Shown: positions 41,291-56,200, counted from the first letter of the stretch. The stretch: 64,000 bases of DNA from Plazaster borealis (GCA_021014325.1 CM037457.1:5376721-5440720), one strand, 5' to 3'. The notes: generated by a model not told the origin, from the sequence alone. Numbers and translations are program-made.

Positions 41291-44200
41291 GTGAGTAAAG
41301 TGTTAGTTTTATCTGAAATTTGTTTTTGAAATCGTTTTTAAGGGTCTGTATATGTTTGGTAATTACTCATAAATATGACAATACAAATTTTGTAAGAAGT
41401 AGAGCAGCTTCTGATTGTATAAAGGAAAAATTTGAGAAACATTTCACTTTGAAGTAATGTGGTTATGGAAAAAGAGATCAGTTTTTATCCCCCAAAAAAT
41501 TGAATCTGAGAAGTGTTCTGTGAGAAATGTTTTTTCAGATTGTGTATTCCAGTTGCAGATTATTCTTCTTGCGTGGACATAACTGCTCCAATTTTTGGCA
41601 ATATCTTTAAAAAACGCTACCACCTTTTGAAATGAAATTTTCACAGGTTAGTTTTATGGTATATATCTATAACTATATAGGACTGAAACGATGGGTTCCA
41701 GTTACAAAACGTATACAATCCCTTTGAAGAGTTTGTTTTAGCGGGAAGTTTGAAATGTTTTACAACCGAAATAGTAATATACAGCATAAAGACGGGTAAA
41801 TCCCACACCTAGATTTATTGGTATGTTCCATGAGTTTCCTGTACCAACGATGATGAGAGCAAGGACACAGCTAGACTAGTACTAATTATACTCCTCGAAG
41901 GGCTTAAAAATAATGATAATTAACGACTTTTACCAGTTTCCTTGTCAGTGATTGTTTTGGGGGAAAAGTATATTAATTTCCATTCTATAATTTACCATTA
42001 TACACCATTCAAATACCTGGGGTGTAACAACGCTATGTAGGCTTAAATGCAACTATCATAAAACCCTCCTCCGAACAGTCCTTGACCAGTGGGTTACAAA
42101 ATAGTATGCACAAGTTTTTGTTTCTTTTGCAATTTCAGCCATTTCTGTCTGCCTGGTGTCCAGCTTTGCCTGGTTTTCACCACTTCCAAAAACCAATGAT
42201 GTATTCCTTTAAATGGGCCTAATAAATACCTTTTGTTACATTAAAAATTGTTTGTTTTTGCTTGCATACACTGTAGGCTCGTGGTGGTATTGTCAGCAGT
42301 AAGCTGGTCGGCTCTGAAGCAGATTGGATCAAGTAAGACATTAAAACCAACTCAGATAAAAAAGTCATCAAATTCTACTTAGTGGGGAATAAAAATAAAA
42401 GTCTCTAACCTCATGTTAAAATGGTGTAAAATGTCACTTTATTTGATATTCTTTCAGAATAAAATTTGAAACATGACGTCATTGGGTATTAACAACAAAT
42501 GGGAATGTACATTACAGGGTCAACTTTTTTTGCCAGTTAAAAGGTCAAATTCAATGCCTTTTTTGATTGAATATCATCAAAATTCAGGAATGGACTAAAC
42601 AAATTCACGTACAGACCCATATATATTTGAAATGTGACATCCATTTTAGGATGTTGACAAATTTGCATTGGAAGGGTATCAAATACAATGGCATTTTACA
42701 CCGTTTTATCAAGAGGTAAGAGACAAATTTATAGGGTTTTGAGGCATTGCATGGTGAGGTATCAATGTATATTCGGATTGCTGTAACACCATGTGTATAT
42801 CTACTTTGCTGTGTAGATTTTGTTCTTTGAGAAATTTTCTTGATATTTATTCTACTGCCCCGGAGTAGATTTCGGAATTTGGGAGACAACTAAGTTCTGA
42901 AACTACTACCTGGGCGGAAGGTAGGAATTCGGCCCGGACTACTACTTTCGCTTAGGGGATCAACTTCATTAACTTCACTGCCGCGGAGTGAGTTCATAAA
43001 TTTATTTTCCCACTTTCACAAGGACTCTAGCTATTGGGAAAATGAGTGCCTCTCATCAAAACCTCATTGAGCCATCAAATTCTCTTGAAAGAAGTAAAGC
43101 AGTCACCAAAGGGAGAATGAAATAGTCCACATTGTTTACCAACCTGTAGTTTTGTATTTCTTGTAATGGCACAGAGTCCGTAAACCTCCTGAATTGTAAC
43201 ATCTGGGAGGTTGTGGATCTAGAATAAGGGGAACCCAGGCCTGCAAGCCATTTATTTAGGAATTTTCGCATTCGACAAATCTCATCCCTGTCCATTTTTG
43301 TAAACGGCCATGCAGTTTCTCCTTAGTTATAAGGCACCTCTCATTTCATTTATTAATTCTGGTTGTGAAGCCAAGAAAAGCAATCTTAATCACTATACTA
43401 GCCAAGAACCCCATTGAGAAAAGACAAAGAAGGAAAATTCAGTTTCAGATGTGGGAGGAAAACCCCAGAGAAATACTCTAGGGAAACACGCATACAGTCA
43501 GGTAGGGACTGAAAACCCAATCCACATAGTGCCCCCGGTGGGATTCGAACCGGGGTCCTAGACGGGGAAGGCGAGGAAAGATACTTTAAATTTCTACTGG
43601 AACATTTCAAGTGTCACCAAGGCAATGACCAGGGGCATGGATCCTCCCATTGCCCCCATGAAGTATCATGCCTGCTCCCACTTTGTGATTTTGTGATTTT
43701 GCTTGAATGCACTTTGCAGACTTGTTACGTTTTCATTTCCAAGCGTTTTCATCATTTGTTTCGCCCCTTTTTAACCTGTGAAGCGTTGTGATACAGAGGG
43801 TAAAAATGCTCTATAAATACCTAATAATTATACCGATTATTGTTGTTTGTTAATTGGTATGTGACATTGATTATCCTTCTTACAGATTAAGAGCGGAAGG
43901 GGATAGGATCATCTCAAATGACTACATTAAAGCCAAGTTCATTAATGACTGCATTGCCGAAGATGAGCTCCTTCCTCTGGATGCTTACAGGTAATAATGA
44001 TAGTGGCTTCTTATATAGTGCTCAAATGTTCTGTAAATCAACAGGGCCAATTTCAAGACGGTGCTCGTGGCAAGCCTCAAGATTAAGCTCTTTTCTCCCA
44101 CTTACCCAGCATTTATTTAGTCCTACACATTTTGGGAAATCACCTACCACCCAGCTGGGCCCAATTTCATAAAGCATGTAAGCACACAAACTTGCTAAGC

Positions 44201-47200
44201 ACAGAAAACTCTTGCTTAAAAAAAATAGGTTACCAGCCAAAATACCATACAGATACCACTGCTGTGACTGGTACCCAACTCATTTCTTGCTTAAAGGCAG
44301 TGGACACTATTGGTAATTACTCAAAATAATTATTGGCATAAAATCTTACTTGGTAACGAGTAATGGGGAGCTGTTGATAGTATAAAACATTGTGAGAAAC
44401 GGCTCCCTCTGAAGTAACGTAGTTTTCGAGAAAGAAGTAATTTTCCACAAATTTGATTTTGAGACCTCGGAATTAGATTTTGAGGTCTTGAAATCAAGCA
44501 TCTGAAAGCACACAACTTCGTGTGACAAGGGTGTTTTTTCTTGCATTATTATCTCGCAACTTCGACGACCAATTGAGCTCAAATTTTCACAGGTTTATTA
44601 TTTTATGCATATGTTGAGATACACCAAGTGAGAAGACTGGTCTTTGACAATTACCAATAGTGTCCAGTGTCTTTAACAAAGAAATTTGCTGAGCAGAATT
44701 TTCTGCTAAACAGCTTTATGAAACTGGGCCCAGGTTGGTAAAGGTGTTAGTCTGGATTCTTGGCTTACTGTGTTAACAAAGAATCAAGGTTTGTGGTTGC
44801 AGACATTTCTGAACACGTTCATTTAACAGAGACGATGACTATAGACCAGGGCAAAATTTCTTAAAGCTGTTTAGCAGAAAATACTGCTTAACACATTTGC
44901 TAAGCGCAAACAAAAAATGAGTGTCGTAACAAGGTTAACTTTATGGAATGTTGGCAGTAACCATCAGTCTCTGGTAAGATTTTTCAGGGCAAATTTTTTG
45001 TGCTTACAGGCTTTATGAAGTTTTGCCTTAGCTGGCCTAAACATCGAGATCTAATGCTGCTCACTCACAGATATTGATAGAAATCATTGCATCAGTGCAA
45101 AAAGGTCATATGTCACATTTTTTGTGAAATTGAGTGGGAATATACAAAAGGTGCTTTATTTTTTGTCTGAATAATCTGTAAAAGTTTCAATGTTGTCCAA
45201 AAAGTCATTAAAAAGATACAGGTCATTAACAATAAATGACGTCATAATTTGTCAATGTGTTCTGAGCAACAAGGTCGTATCTCAGACATACGACCTTGTT
45301 GCACTGAGAAATATGACGTTATTGATTCTATGGGATGCAGTGTCCGTGCAACAAGGTCGTATTGAGTCTACAATTTTCTTGTTAATTAAGGCATACAACT
45401 TGTTTTAAAGGTAATTAAGTCTGGATATCTCTTATAATATTTGTGTTATAAATGTCTTCATAATTCATATGTACAAGTGGACTTGTCTTAACCCTTACAG
45501 TGTTGGTTATTTTGTATCCACAGGCCGGCCATTTTTTTAGAACGTAAGGGAACATTGGGGGCCTGTGGATGGATATTCAGTATGACGTTTCAGAACGTTG
45601 GCGGCACTCGAAGGGTAGAACGTAAGGTACCCTGACACCTGACGTCACACTTCGAGGCTTGTGAATAAAGTGTATTAATATCCTTGCGGGTAAAGACAGG
45701 GGACCAGTCTAAACGTAAGGGAACGTTGGCAACATGTGGATGGATATTCAGCATGAGGTTTCAGAACGTTGGTGGCGCTCGAAGGGTTAAACAACCAGTG
45801 ATTGTTTAAAACGTCCCCAAACCCTTAAAAAGTGATTTTACACAAAACAACCGAAATTGGAGGTACCACCTTGTTGCACTGACAAAATTACGAGAAGTCC
45901 CTTGGATCCACTGTTCTACTCCACGGCATTAAATGAACATTCGCAGAACAAGGTTTTAGTACAAACCAAAAAACCACAGAGAAATACAAAATAGCGCCAT
46001 GCTAATCTTGTATTTGACACTGAGCTTAAAAGCACTTTTTTCTTTGCTGACAAAGAGCTAGATGACTCATGTATTAAAGAGGGGCTTCGAGGTCAAATTG
46101 AGTTTTGTGATGCACTCAGGGGGATTTCAAGTTTTCTAACCGCACGTTAAAATGTTGTAAAATGTCATTTTATTTGAGCGAAATTTAAAACATGGCGTCA
46201 CTGGATGTAACAAAAAAATGGGTCTGTACATTCCATTGCGGTCAAATTCAATGCCGTTGCGCTTGAATTTCATCAAAATTCAAGAATGAAATGAAAATTC
46301 TTTATACACAAAATTTACAGACCATTCATTTGAAATGTGGCGTCATCAAGCGTTTTTTGATTTTGACAAAAATTGCACTTAAAGGCATCGTACACATTTG
46401 GTAATTACTCAAAATATATATTAGCATAAAGACTGACTTGGTAACGAGCAACGGAGAGCTGTTGATAGTATAAAACATTGTGAGAAACAACTCCCTCTGA
46501 AGTAACGTAGTTTTTGAGAAAGAGGTAATTTCTCACTAAAATAATAAAAACTTCTTGCAAGAAGTTTTTATTCTTATCTGAAAGCACACAAATTTGTACA
46601 ACAAGGGTGTTTTTTCTTTCATCATTTTCTTGGAACTTCGATGACCAATTGAGCCCAAATTTTCACAGGCTTGTTATTTTATGCATATGTTGGGATACAC
46701 CAAGTGAGAACACTGGTCTTTGACAATTTCCAAACGTGTTCAGTGCCTTTAAGGTGAGGTTAGAGACTTGTAATTATTGTTTCCATTTTCATAAGGACTC
46801 TATCTATTGGAAAAAAGATGGATCACAAAACTGAATTTGACCTTGTTTTTAATCTGGTGTTCATAACAGGGAAAAAGCTGCACCAGTGATGGGAGCCACA
46901 TATGGCAGTTGACAAGACATTTTGGCTTGTGTACATGTATGACTTGTTGTGAAGATAAAAAGGTTAATTTGGTTCTTGGCTTCTTTTGAACATTTTCTTT
47001 CCACAGATTGCGGTCAGAACGACCTAAATCACCGTCCCCGTCATCCACAATAAGCAATACTAGCACACCAGGGTGAGTTTAACATAATTATGTATAAGGC
47101 CATGTTCTGAGTTAGCATTTCTGCGGCTTTTGCGAAGGGTGTGAGGACAGCTTGTACTTCAACGCTTGTTGACGTGGTGATCCAGCCGCAGCACTAGTTC

Positions 47201-50200
47201 GGCGTGCAAACACTAGCCCGGCATGCAAACACTAGCCCAGCATGCAAACACTAGCCCGGCATGCAAACACTAGCTCGGTGTGCAAACACTAGCACATCGT
47301 GCAAACACTAGCCCAGCATGCAAACACTAGCCCAGCATGCAAACACTAGCCCGGCATGCAAACACTAGCTCGGTGTGCAAACACTAGCTCATCGTGCAAA
47401 CACTAGCCCAGCATGCAAACACTAGCTCGGTGTGCAAACACTAGCACATCGTGCAAACACTAGCCCAGCATGCAATCACTAGCCTGGCATGCAAACACTA
47501 GCCCAACGTGCAAACACTAGTCTGGCATGCAAACACTAGCCCAGCATGCAAACACTAGCCCAGCATGCAATTACTAGCCCAGCGTTCAAACACTAGCCCG
47601 GTGTGCAAACATTAGCCTGGCGTGCAAACACAAAATCAAGAATGTTATGGTCTAGTCGATATAACCTACCTCTTTGAAACTATGGAATGGCAAGCCATGT
47701 TGGGCAGTAAGCAGGGCCCAATTTCATGAAGCTGTTTAAGCACAGAATGGTGTTTCACAATTTTCTGCTAAGCAAAAATGACCAGGGCCCAATATCATGG
47801 ATCTGCTTACTGTAGAGTTCTGCGCTTACAGCCCATATTTAGCCCTGGACACCAGTCACAGATGGTAAATGTGAAATGGTATTTTGGCTGGGAACTTTTT
47901 TTGGTAAGCAAATTTTTGTTTGTGCTTAGCTACTTTTTTGCTTAAGCAGCTGTATGAAATTGGGCCAAATAATTAAGGAGGCAGTATGTTTGAGCATTTG
48001 TAGGGCCTAATTCTGTCTGCTTTACATCAAAGGACCTGCCAATTTTTCCGTAAAAAAAATGAGAGAAACATTGTTCATGTGTGCTTTTTTCAAAAGGGGA
48101 TTAACTGATGATCCATGATCCATGACCTTTGGACCTTTCAGGGTTCAGGGGACAAATTTTTGCGCAATTGTGGGCATTGCTTACGTCATACTCACAAGAA
48201 AGGATAGACAAAGTTTAGCTTTGTAAGTTTTTCATTTTGAAATGTGGATACCAGAGCTATAAAAAAAGTTGTTATGGTCTGTTTTGTTTTTCAAAGGCGA
48301 CAGTATTATACTAAGAATGATGACTTATCCATATTGACCTACATTGCCAAACACACAGACTGCAAACTCGCTGGGAATCAAATCTGGAAGACGATGGAGT
48401 GGTTTAAGGTAACCAAATGTTAATTTATGAAAGAATTATAAACATGTACAGGTTAGCTTCCAATTTATTTGTTTTCAAACAGCAGGATCTGAGTCAGAAA
48501 AACTCAAAATAGCTTCCATGGTGTCTTATTCAATTAATCAGGCATGAGATTTCTCAGTAATTTTTCCTGCCTTTCAGGATTTTTGAGAAAGAGGTAATTT
48601 TTCACTAAAATAATAAAAGACTTCTTGCAAGAAGCCTTTTATTCCTATCTGAAAGCACACAAGGGTGTTTTTTCTTTCAACATTTTTTTGCAACTTCGAT
48701 GACCAATTGAGCCAAAATTTTCACAGGCTTGTTATTTTATGCACATGTAAAGCTTTTTAATTTCACAAATTCTGCTTATCAGAAGTCGTGGCCGAGCGGT
48801 CTACTGCACTGAACTCAAGTTTCAGTGGCCGTGTCATCAGGGTGTGGGTTTGAATATTGGTCATGACACGTGTTTCCTTGAACAAGAAATTTAACGATAA
48901 TTGCTTCTCCTCAGCCAGGGGTAAATGGGTACCTGTGAGGGCAGAGGTGGTTCATGTGATTGATTTAGCCTGGTGTGTTACCTAGTCGGCAACGCAGGCT
49001 GTATACTCCTAGAGAGCTGAGATTGTTCAAGGAATGAAATAAATGACCCAGTGACCGTACTTATAATGTTCAAGTGCCATGAGCGTCACTGCGTGATGGA
49101 TTTTGCACTTACGAAACCACTTTTTTTAATGTCAGCTCAATTTTGTTCATTGGGGAAAAATCCTGATTTATGGGATTTAGTTTTGAAAAATAGTCACACT
49201 CTTTTAATTTCTTTACTATTGTAGGTTGCTGGTGTCATTTTCTACATTAATTGGTCAAATGACAATTGTTGGTTGGCAGCCAAGAATGTGCAGCATATAT
49301 AACTTCTGGATAAAATTAAATGAACTTTGACCACTGAATCTTGAACCTTTAACCCTGACAGATCACAGATCACTCTTGGCAGTCGATGCGAAATCGCTTC
49401 CTGAAGAAACTGGAAAGACACCTGGATGACTTCATTGAAGACCTGGAAAAAGCCGAGGCGGCAACTGGCGCAACACTGAACGGTGGAGATGCTGAATCAT
49501 CTGGAAGCAATGGGGAAGCCATCTCAGGCTTGATATCTGCTTCAACCACTCCATGGACTGTATCGCCAAGAGTAAAAACATCGTTGAAGTTTAAGCCTCA
49601 ACCTGCCTCAGTCTCTACAGGTGCAGTGGATAAAACCGCTGCCATCAAAGGTGTCTTGGCAGTTAACTCGAGCTCTGCTTCTGAAGATGACATATTTGAG
49701 ACAGTATCAAGTGCAACAGGTAAAGTGTTTCATTCGCTTGACCTGTTACCTGGTTGTTGTTTTTTGTCTGTCTGCTTCGTCTTTTTGTTTGGGGTTTTGG
49801 TTTTTGTTTGTAAGTTGTTGGGTTGGGGTTTTTTTTTTGGGGGGGGGGGGTTCTTCATACTGTTGGCTTTGTTTGACCATTAAGGAAAGTTAGAAATGGA
49901 TTTCAACACGTTTTTTTGTGTGTTTTTACGATTAACCGGTTAAACGTCTCAACCCTACTCTTGCTACTATTTTAACTCGCATTTGGCCACTCGGGCAACC
50001 GCTAAGTTCGAACTCTGTTTAAATAGAAATTGGATTGAACCAAATCCCCTCTACTCACAGATCTCATTGATTTCTCTTTACAGCTAATAAGTCTACTAGA
50101 ACTGACAATCATGAAGCAGACAATGCAGCATTCAAAGGTGACCAAAGTGGCACCAGCAGTGACTCAGAGTTTGACAAATACCTCATAGCAGAAGCAGAGA

Positions 50201-53200
50201 GAACCTCTAGAGAGATGGCAAAGGTAAAACAAAAACACAACTCAAAGAGTAACCACTGACTCCCCTCCCCCATCCATATCAAATATATTTTATTTACAAA
50301 ACAATTAAAATTGATAAGGCGCTACTCCATCAAGATCATAGCGTGCATAATAGAAATTAACATGGATAGAGGTTAGTCTTAAAGGGATTGTATGCGTTTG
50401 GTAAATTGGAACCCACTACTTGTTTCAGTCCTATTTGTAGATATATACCATAAAACTAACCTGTGAAATTTTCATTTCAAAAGGTGTTAGCGTTTTTGAG
50501 ATATCTCGGTTATGTCAACGCAGGAAGAATAATCCAGATAATTGGAATACACAATCTCAGAAACGTTTCTGACAAAAATGCTTCTCAGATTCAATTTGTT
50601 TTTGATAAAAACTGATATATTTTTCCATAATCACATTACTTCAGAAGCTGCTGTACTTCTTACCAAGTAGGTTTTTATTGCCATTAATTTTATGAGTAAT
50701 TACCCTTTAAGAGCTTTACGAACTAGAGATAAACTACAAGACTCCCTTATGACAGGAGGAAGATTTTTCCGAATCATTGGTCCAGCTACACTAAGTGGTT
50801 TTTTGACCCAGAACTTTGTTTGCACGGGGAACATTCAAGTGAGCGATGGACAGAAGAAAAGGTGGAGTGTAATATGATAGTAAATTGGAGTAGTTTTGCT
50901 CAAGCATTTATAAACAAAAAGAGCAAACTTATTTAAAATGAAATAAATGTTTTCCACTCTATCAATGCAAAGTTTGAGAAAAACTGTGAAATTGAGTGAC
51001 TCTGATTTGATGAACTGTTTGTGGTAGAAGACATTTAATGGAGGTCCAACATACATGTAATGACAATGGCCACTCTATGCAATGTGCCCTAAAGGAAGGG
51101 TCATAGATTGGTAAATACTCAACAAATTAACAACCATAAAAACCTCCTAGGTGAGAAGCACTTCAGCCGTTGATAGTATAAACTATTTTGAGAAAGGACT
51201 CCCCTCGGAGTAATATGGATGGGTAATTTTTCACCCGAAAACATGTGAATCTGAGAAACGATTCATGCATGAATCGTTTCTCAGATTTCTAAGGGGGTTG
51301 GTGTTCGCTCGCGAATGCTGCGGCCAGAGATGCGGTTGGTATCCACTGTCACTTCGCTAAATGTGGACGGATTCAATGCTCTTGTGAAAATACTTTGGCA
51401 GTTTTTTGCTGTTTTCTCAGCAAGTAGACACTGTATTCAGCTGAAACTTTCACATGTTACTTTTGTTGTGTCATTCTTTATCATTTTATCAAGAAATAAG
51501 CACAGGTTAACAAAAACCCAATTCTTGACAAAGAAACACAGCCCACAGATTTTTTAGAAAAAGGAGGGTTCGACTTCGAAATATCCACTGGACTTCGCCA
51601 AAATCAAGTTGATTTTAGCAGTGAGGAGGTAACTCCAGAACTGAATGGTTCCCGTGGTTGTGTTTGCTAAAAAAATTGGTTTTGAAGATCTACCAACGTA
51701 TTCTTAAGTTATGCTTAACAATTCCAAACTTTTTATGAATGTAATGCAAACCCTCATATGCAACCAGTGTTTCAGTTTCAAATGATTGCAAGTTCCTTGA
51801 AATATTAAATTTTTTCCTCAGTTATGCACAAGCCTTGAGAATGTCTGCGTCCAGGAGTTAACTCTAGTCAATTTATATGGAGCTCTAAGGAACCAACATA
51901 GATGCAGTCATGTTTAGGTTTATATTGATGCAAAACAAATAGTTAATGGCCTGACGTTTGGACCCTAGCAGAGTCTTTCTCAAAGGCTAAATGACAACAC
52001 AACACACATAAATAGGTATACTGGTGTAACACAAGCAGTTAAGTTGAAATAAATGGAAAAAAAGAGAGTGGCAGAAATCACACAGAAAAAGAAAGGAATG
52101 AACAGTGAAGGAGACAAGGGGGAGGTGGAGGGAGGTGGCTGGTTTGACCACAAGAAGTTGGAAACACAAAGAACAAAATCGAAGAGGGGGAGAAAAAGTA
52201 TTTCATTTATAGTGAATGAGGCAAACTAAAAAGGGGGATATCTGTGGGAAAAGGAGAAGGCAAAGACAAACAGTTTTTAGTAGTTTCCTTCTTGGATGTT
52301 CAGACCATGGGGTTGAATGCTCTGGAGGCACCTTATCCACAGTTTCTCCCTATAATCAGACGAACAGGCCTATATTTGATGATACATGTTCAACTTTTTT
52401 CGCAAAATGACATTCTCATTCAAGAGAAGTGCTGACCTGGCTGCGTTTGCATCTGTGAAATAATGGCATTTTGAATTCAGTCCAAACAGGCCGAGACGGA
52501 GACTGTACCAATCCTTGACTCTAAAGACATTGAGAATGGTGGAAGGGATACTAGTCAAGATGAAGACCTTCCTGATGAGAATGCTCCCAAGAAGAGCCCT
52601 GTCAGGTCAGTGGTGTATGTCACCAGAGAGGTCTTCAAACCTCCAGAAAGTTGAGGTTTTAAACCGTTATTGGACCTGAACCTACAATCCCGGCCATATC
52701 TTGTTGGGCCCCCCTGCCCCCCTTTCAATGTTGAATCACATTGTTGCACGGTCTTCTGCGTTCCAGGCAACATTGAGCGGGGGGAAGGGGGACGGGGGAG
52801 AGAATGTTTATCGTCAGACAGGGAATGGTTATTGTAACGTTAGGAACGGGTGGCACAAGCATTTTGGCCGGGATTGTAGACTAGAGTGCAGTTTAAAACT
52901 TTCAGGTCTCTATCTTTGTCTGAGTGCTGTCAATCTTGTTCTCGGTCCCAGACACTGGCGTCTTAGTCTTGGTAACTGCATGTACCTTAGACTTTGGGTT
53001 TCGATGAAAGACCTTCAAATCTTGATCTGTGTCTTAGACCTCTGGTTTTGATTGCCTTTTCATATGACCAGGCTTTTTTGTCTGTCTAAGACCTACTGTT
53101 CCTTCTCTAGGTCCTAGACACCAAGGTCTGAAACATCTTGCTCCCGGTCTTGGTCTTTGTCTGACTCTCGGATCCAAGTATCCATTCTTAGACTTTTAGG

Positions 53201-56200
53201 TCTTGATCACGGAGGTCTTGGTCACAGTCTCAAACTCCTGGATCTAGGTATACATCTCGGACACCTAGGTCTTGGTCGTGGTCTTAGACCCCTAGGGCTT
53301 GGTCACAGTCTCAGATCACTGTGTCTACATTGTAGGTCTCATCTCAGGCCCCTGTGTCTTGATCATGGTCTTAGACCCCTAGGGCTTGGTCACAGTCTCA
53401 GATCACTGAGTCTACATTGTAGGTCTCATCTCAGGCCCCTGTGTCTTGATCATGGTCTTCTAGACCCCTAGGGCTTGGTCACGGTCTCAGATCACTGTGT
53501 CTACATTGTAGGTCTCATCTCAGGCCCCTTGTGTCTTGATCGTGGTCTTAGACTCCTAGGGCTTGGTCACGGTCTCAGATCACTGTGTCTACATTGTAGG
53601 TCTCATCTCGGACCCCTGTGTCTTGATCATGGTCTTAGACCCTAGGGCTTGGTCACGGTCTAAGATCACTGAGTCTACATTGTAGGTCTCATCTCAGGCC
53701 CCTGTGTCTTGATCATGGTCTTAGACCCCTAGGGTTTGGTCACGGTCTCAGATCACGAGTCTACATTGTAGGTCTCATCTCAGACCCCTGTGTCTTGGTT
53801 GTGGTCTTAGACCCCTAGGGCTTGGTCACGGTCTCAGATCACTGTGTCTACATTGTAGGTCTCATCTCAGGCCCCTGTGTCTTGATCATGGTCTTAGACC
53901 CCTAGGGCTTGGTCACGGTCTCAGATCACTGTGTCTACATTGTAGGTCTCATATCAGGCCCCTGTGTCTTGATCATGGTCTTAGACCCCTAGGGGCTTGG
54001 TCACAGTCTCAGATCACTGTGTCTACATTGTAGGTCTCATCTCAGGCCCCTGTGTCTTGATCATGGTCTTAGACCCCTAGGGCTTGGTCACAGTCTCAGA
54101 TCACTGTGTCTACACTGTAGGTCTCATCTCAGGCCGGCACCTGGGCCTTGGTCGTAGTCTTAGACCCCTAGGGCTTGGTCACGGTCTCAGATCACTGTGT
54201 CTACATTGTAGGTCTCATATCAGGCCGGCACCTGGGTCTTAGTCATAGTCTTAGATCCCTAGGTATTGGTGACGGTCTGAGAACCCTAAGTCTAGGTCCT
54301 CATTTCAGGCCCGAGGTCTTTATCAAGGTCTAAGACCCTTGGGTCTTTGCCACAATCTTTGACCACTGAGACTAGGTCTCATACTCAGACCCCTGAAGTT
54401 AGTCTCGGTCTCAAGCCTCTTGGACTTTGTCTAGGTCGTGGTCTCGTATTCCTTGATCTAGGTCTGGTTTACTCACTCAGACCACTAGGGGTAGGTTTCA
54501 ATCTGTCTGATGTCGGACTCTTGCATTGAATTTAAAGAATAATTAGTCATAAATTATAAATGTATCATTTCTTGAACATTTCCCAACAAGTCTCTCATGG
54601 GAACTCTAAACAAATGTACTAAAACGAAAAGGTCCTTTAAAATGTCTCATCAGAGACAACAACACCAACATTTCTTTCAAAGATCCTAGGGAGTTATGCT
54701 CTTGTAGATAGAAATAATCCCCATAATAGCCTCACTTGATGACAAGGATGGTGCTTTTTAAGAAGTCATCCAGAATCGGCAATGTTTGTTAGGCCATTTG
54801 CTGGTCTGGGTTTTTTTTTGTTCTCCCCCGAATTCTTGTATCTTCTACCAAGGAAAGAAGCAAAGAGCTCCTTGCAGCAAGATGGAATCTCACACCTTTG
54901 ATGTTGTTCTATATATATATTTTTTAAAAGAAAGACATGACCTACAAGATTCTCAAAACCTGTAACCTTGCTAGGAGCTATGAGATCAACATCCAAACAG
55001 TTAGACGAGTAAAGAAGGACAACATGTATGCTTGGTCCGATGTTGAAAGTAATTTTGGAGTGGTGCAGGCCAAGTACCCTGTCTGATCGCACTCCTGGGC
55101 TTGAATTTCACAAAGCATTAAGATTCATCTTAAGATTTAGTTGTTAATATTGCCATAGTGGTTTGTATTGTGACATCAAAATTTGCTTAGCAATTAAGAC
55201 TGATTCGCAGTGAGATCAATCTTAACTCTTTGTGAAATCGGCCCCCTGATGGCCGCGATTTCACAAAAGAGCTCAGATTGATCTTGAGTGTGAATTAATC
55301 TTGACTGCTAGGCAAAGTGTGATGTCACAATACAAATCACTATGGTTATACCGACAACTCATCTTAAGATGAATCTTTGTGCTTTGTGAAATCGAGCCCT
55401 GGGGCCGATTCACAAAGAGCTTAGATCGATCTTAACTGTGTATCAATCTTAATTGCTAAGCAAAGTGTGACGTCACAATACAAATTACTATGGTGATATT
55501 TGGCAACTCATCTTAAGATGAATCATCTTTGTGAAATCCAGCCCTGGTCTATTAAAGTTTTACAAATCGTCACCGTTTTCACGAAGAGGCGATTTCTGAA
55601 AAAATCATGCATTTTAGCAAATCAATGTTTTTACATATTTTGAATGTTGCTATTGACATCAACATTTTCCCCAAGTTTCAAGTGATAAAACGTTATACTT
55701 TTCTAATTACACCAATTAGCACAAGGGACATTTTCCCAAACTATCGGTTTTGCGTTTTCACGAACAGCCACATTTAGATTTGCCAATTGTTACATTGAAG
55801 TACATAGTGCTGGCACGGTGCCAATAAAGGCTACTCTGCGTTTTCAGTTTTCACGAAGGGACAATTTGTATGACCTATATAAATTTTAGTTTTCACGAAC
55901 AGACACTCGTCGTTTACGCATTGGTTTGTACACGACGCGCTGCACACAGACCTCGTTTTGAAGTTTTCACGAAGGGAAACTTGTGTTTAACAGTTAATTA
56001 CTCAATAATTAAACTAACTATAATTAAAATAGCAACAGATTTGCATGATTTAAGATCTCCACTTTTATGCTTGGAAAAATGTCAGCGTTTCAATAAAAAA
56101 CAGTGTCCGAAACAGTGATTTCAAAAATAGCTTAACTTCAAACGTGGATTTCTCCAAATATGAAAGTTTTGTGGAATGGCCTAAATTGCCTCTTCGTGAA

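Noticed and set aside
49386..49883. ORF starting at a Met inside TERF2IP exon 6, as a complete gene
   Set aside because: The first part is the Myb third helix joined by splicing to exon 5; past 49719 it is intron.
53157..53471. 104-codon ORF with LGLDHGLRPLGLGHS-type repeats
   Set aside because: Translation of the 87-bp tandem array.
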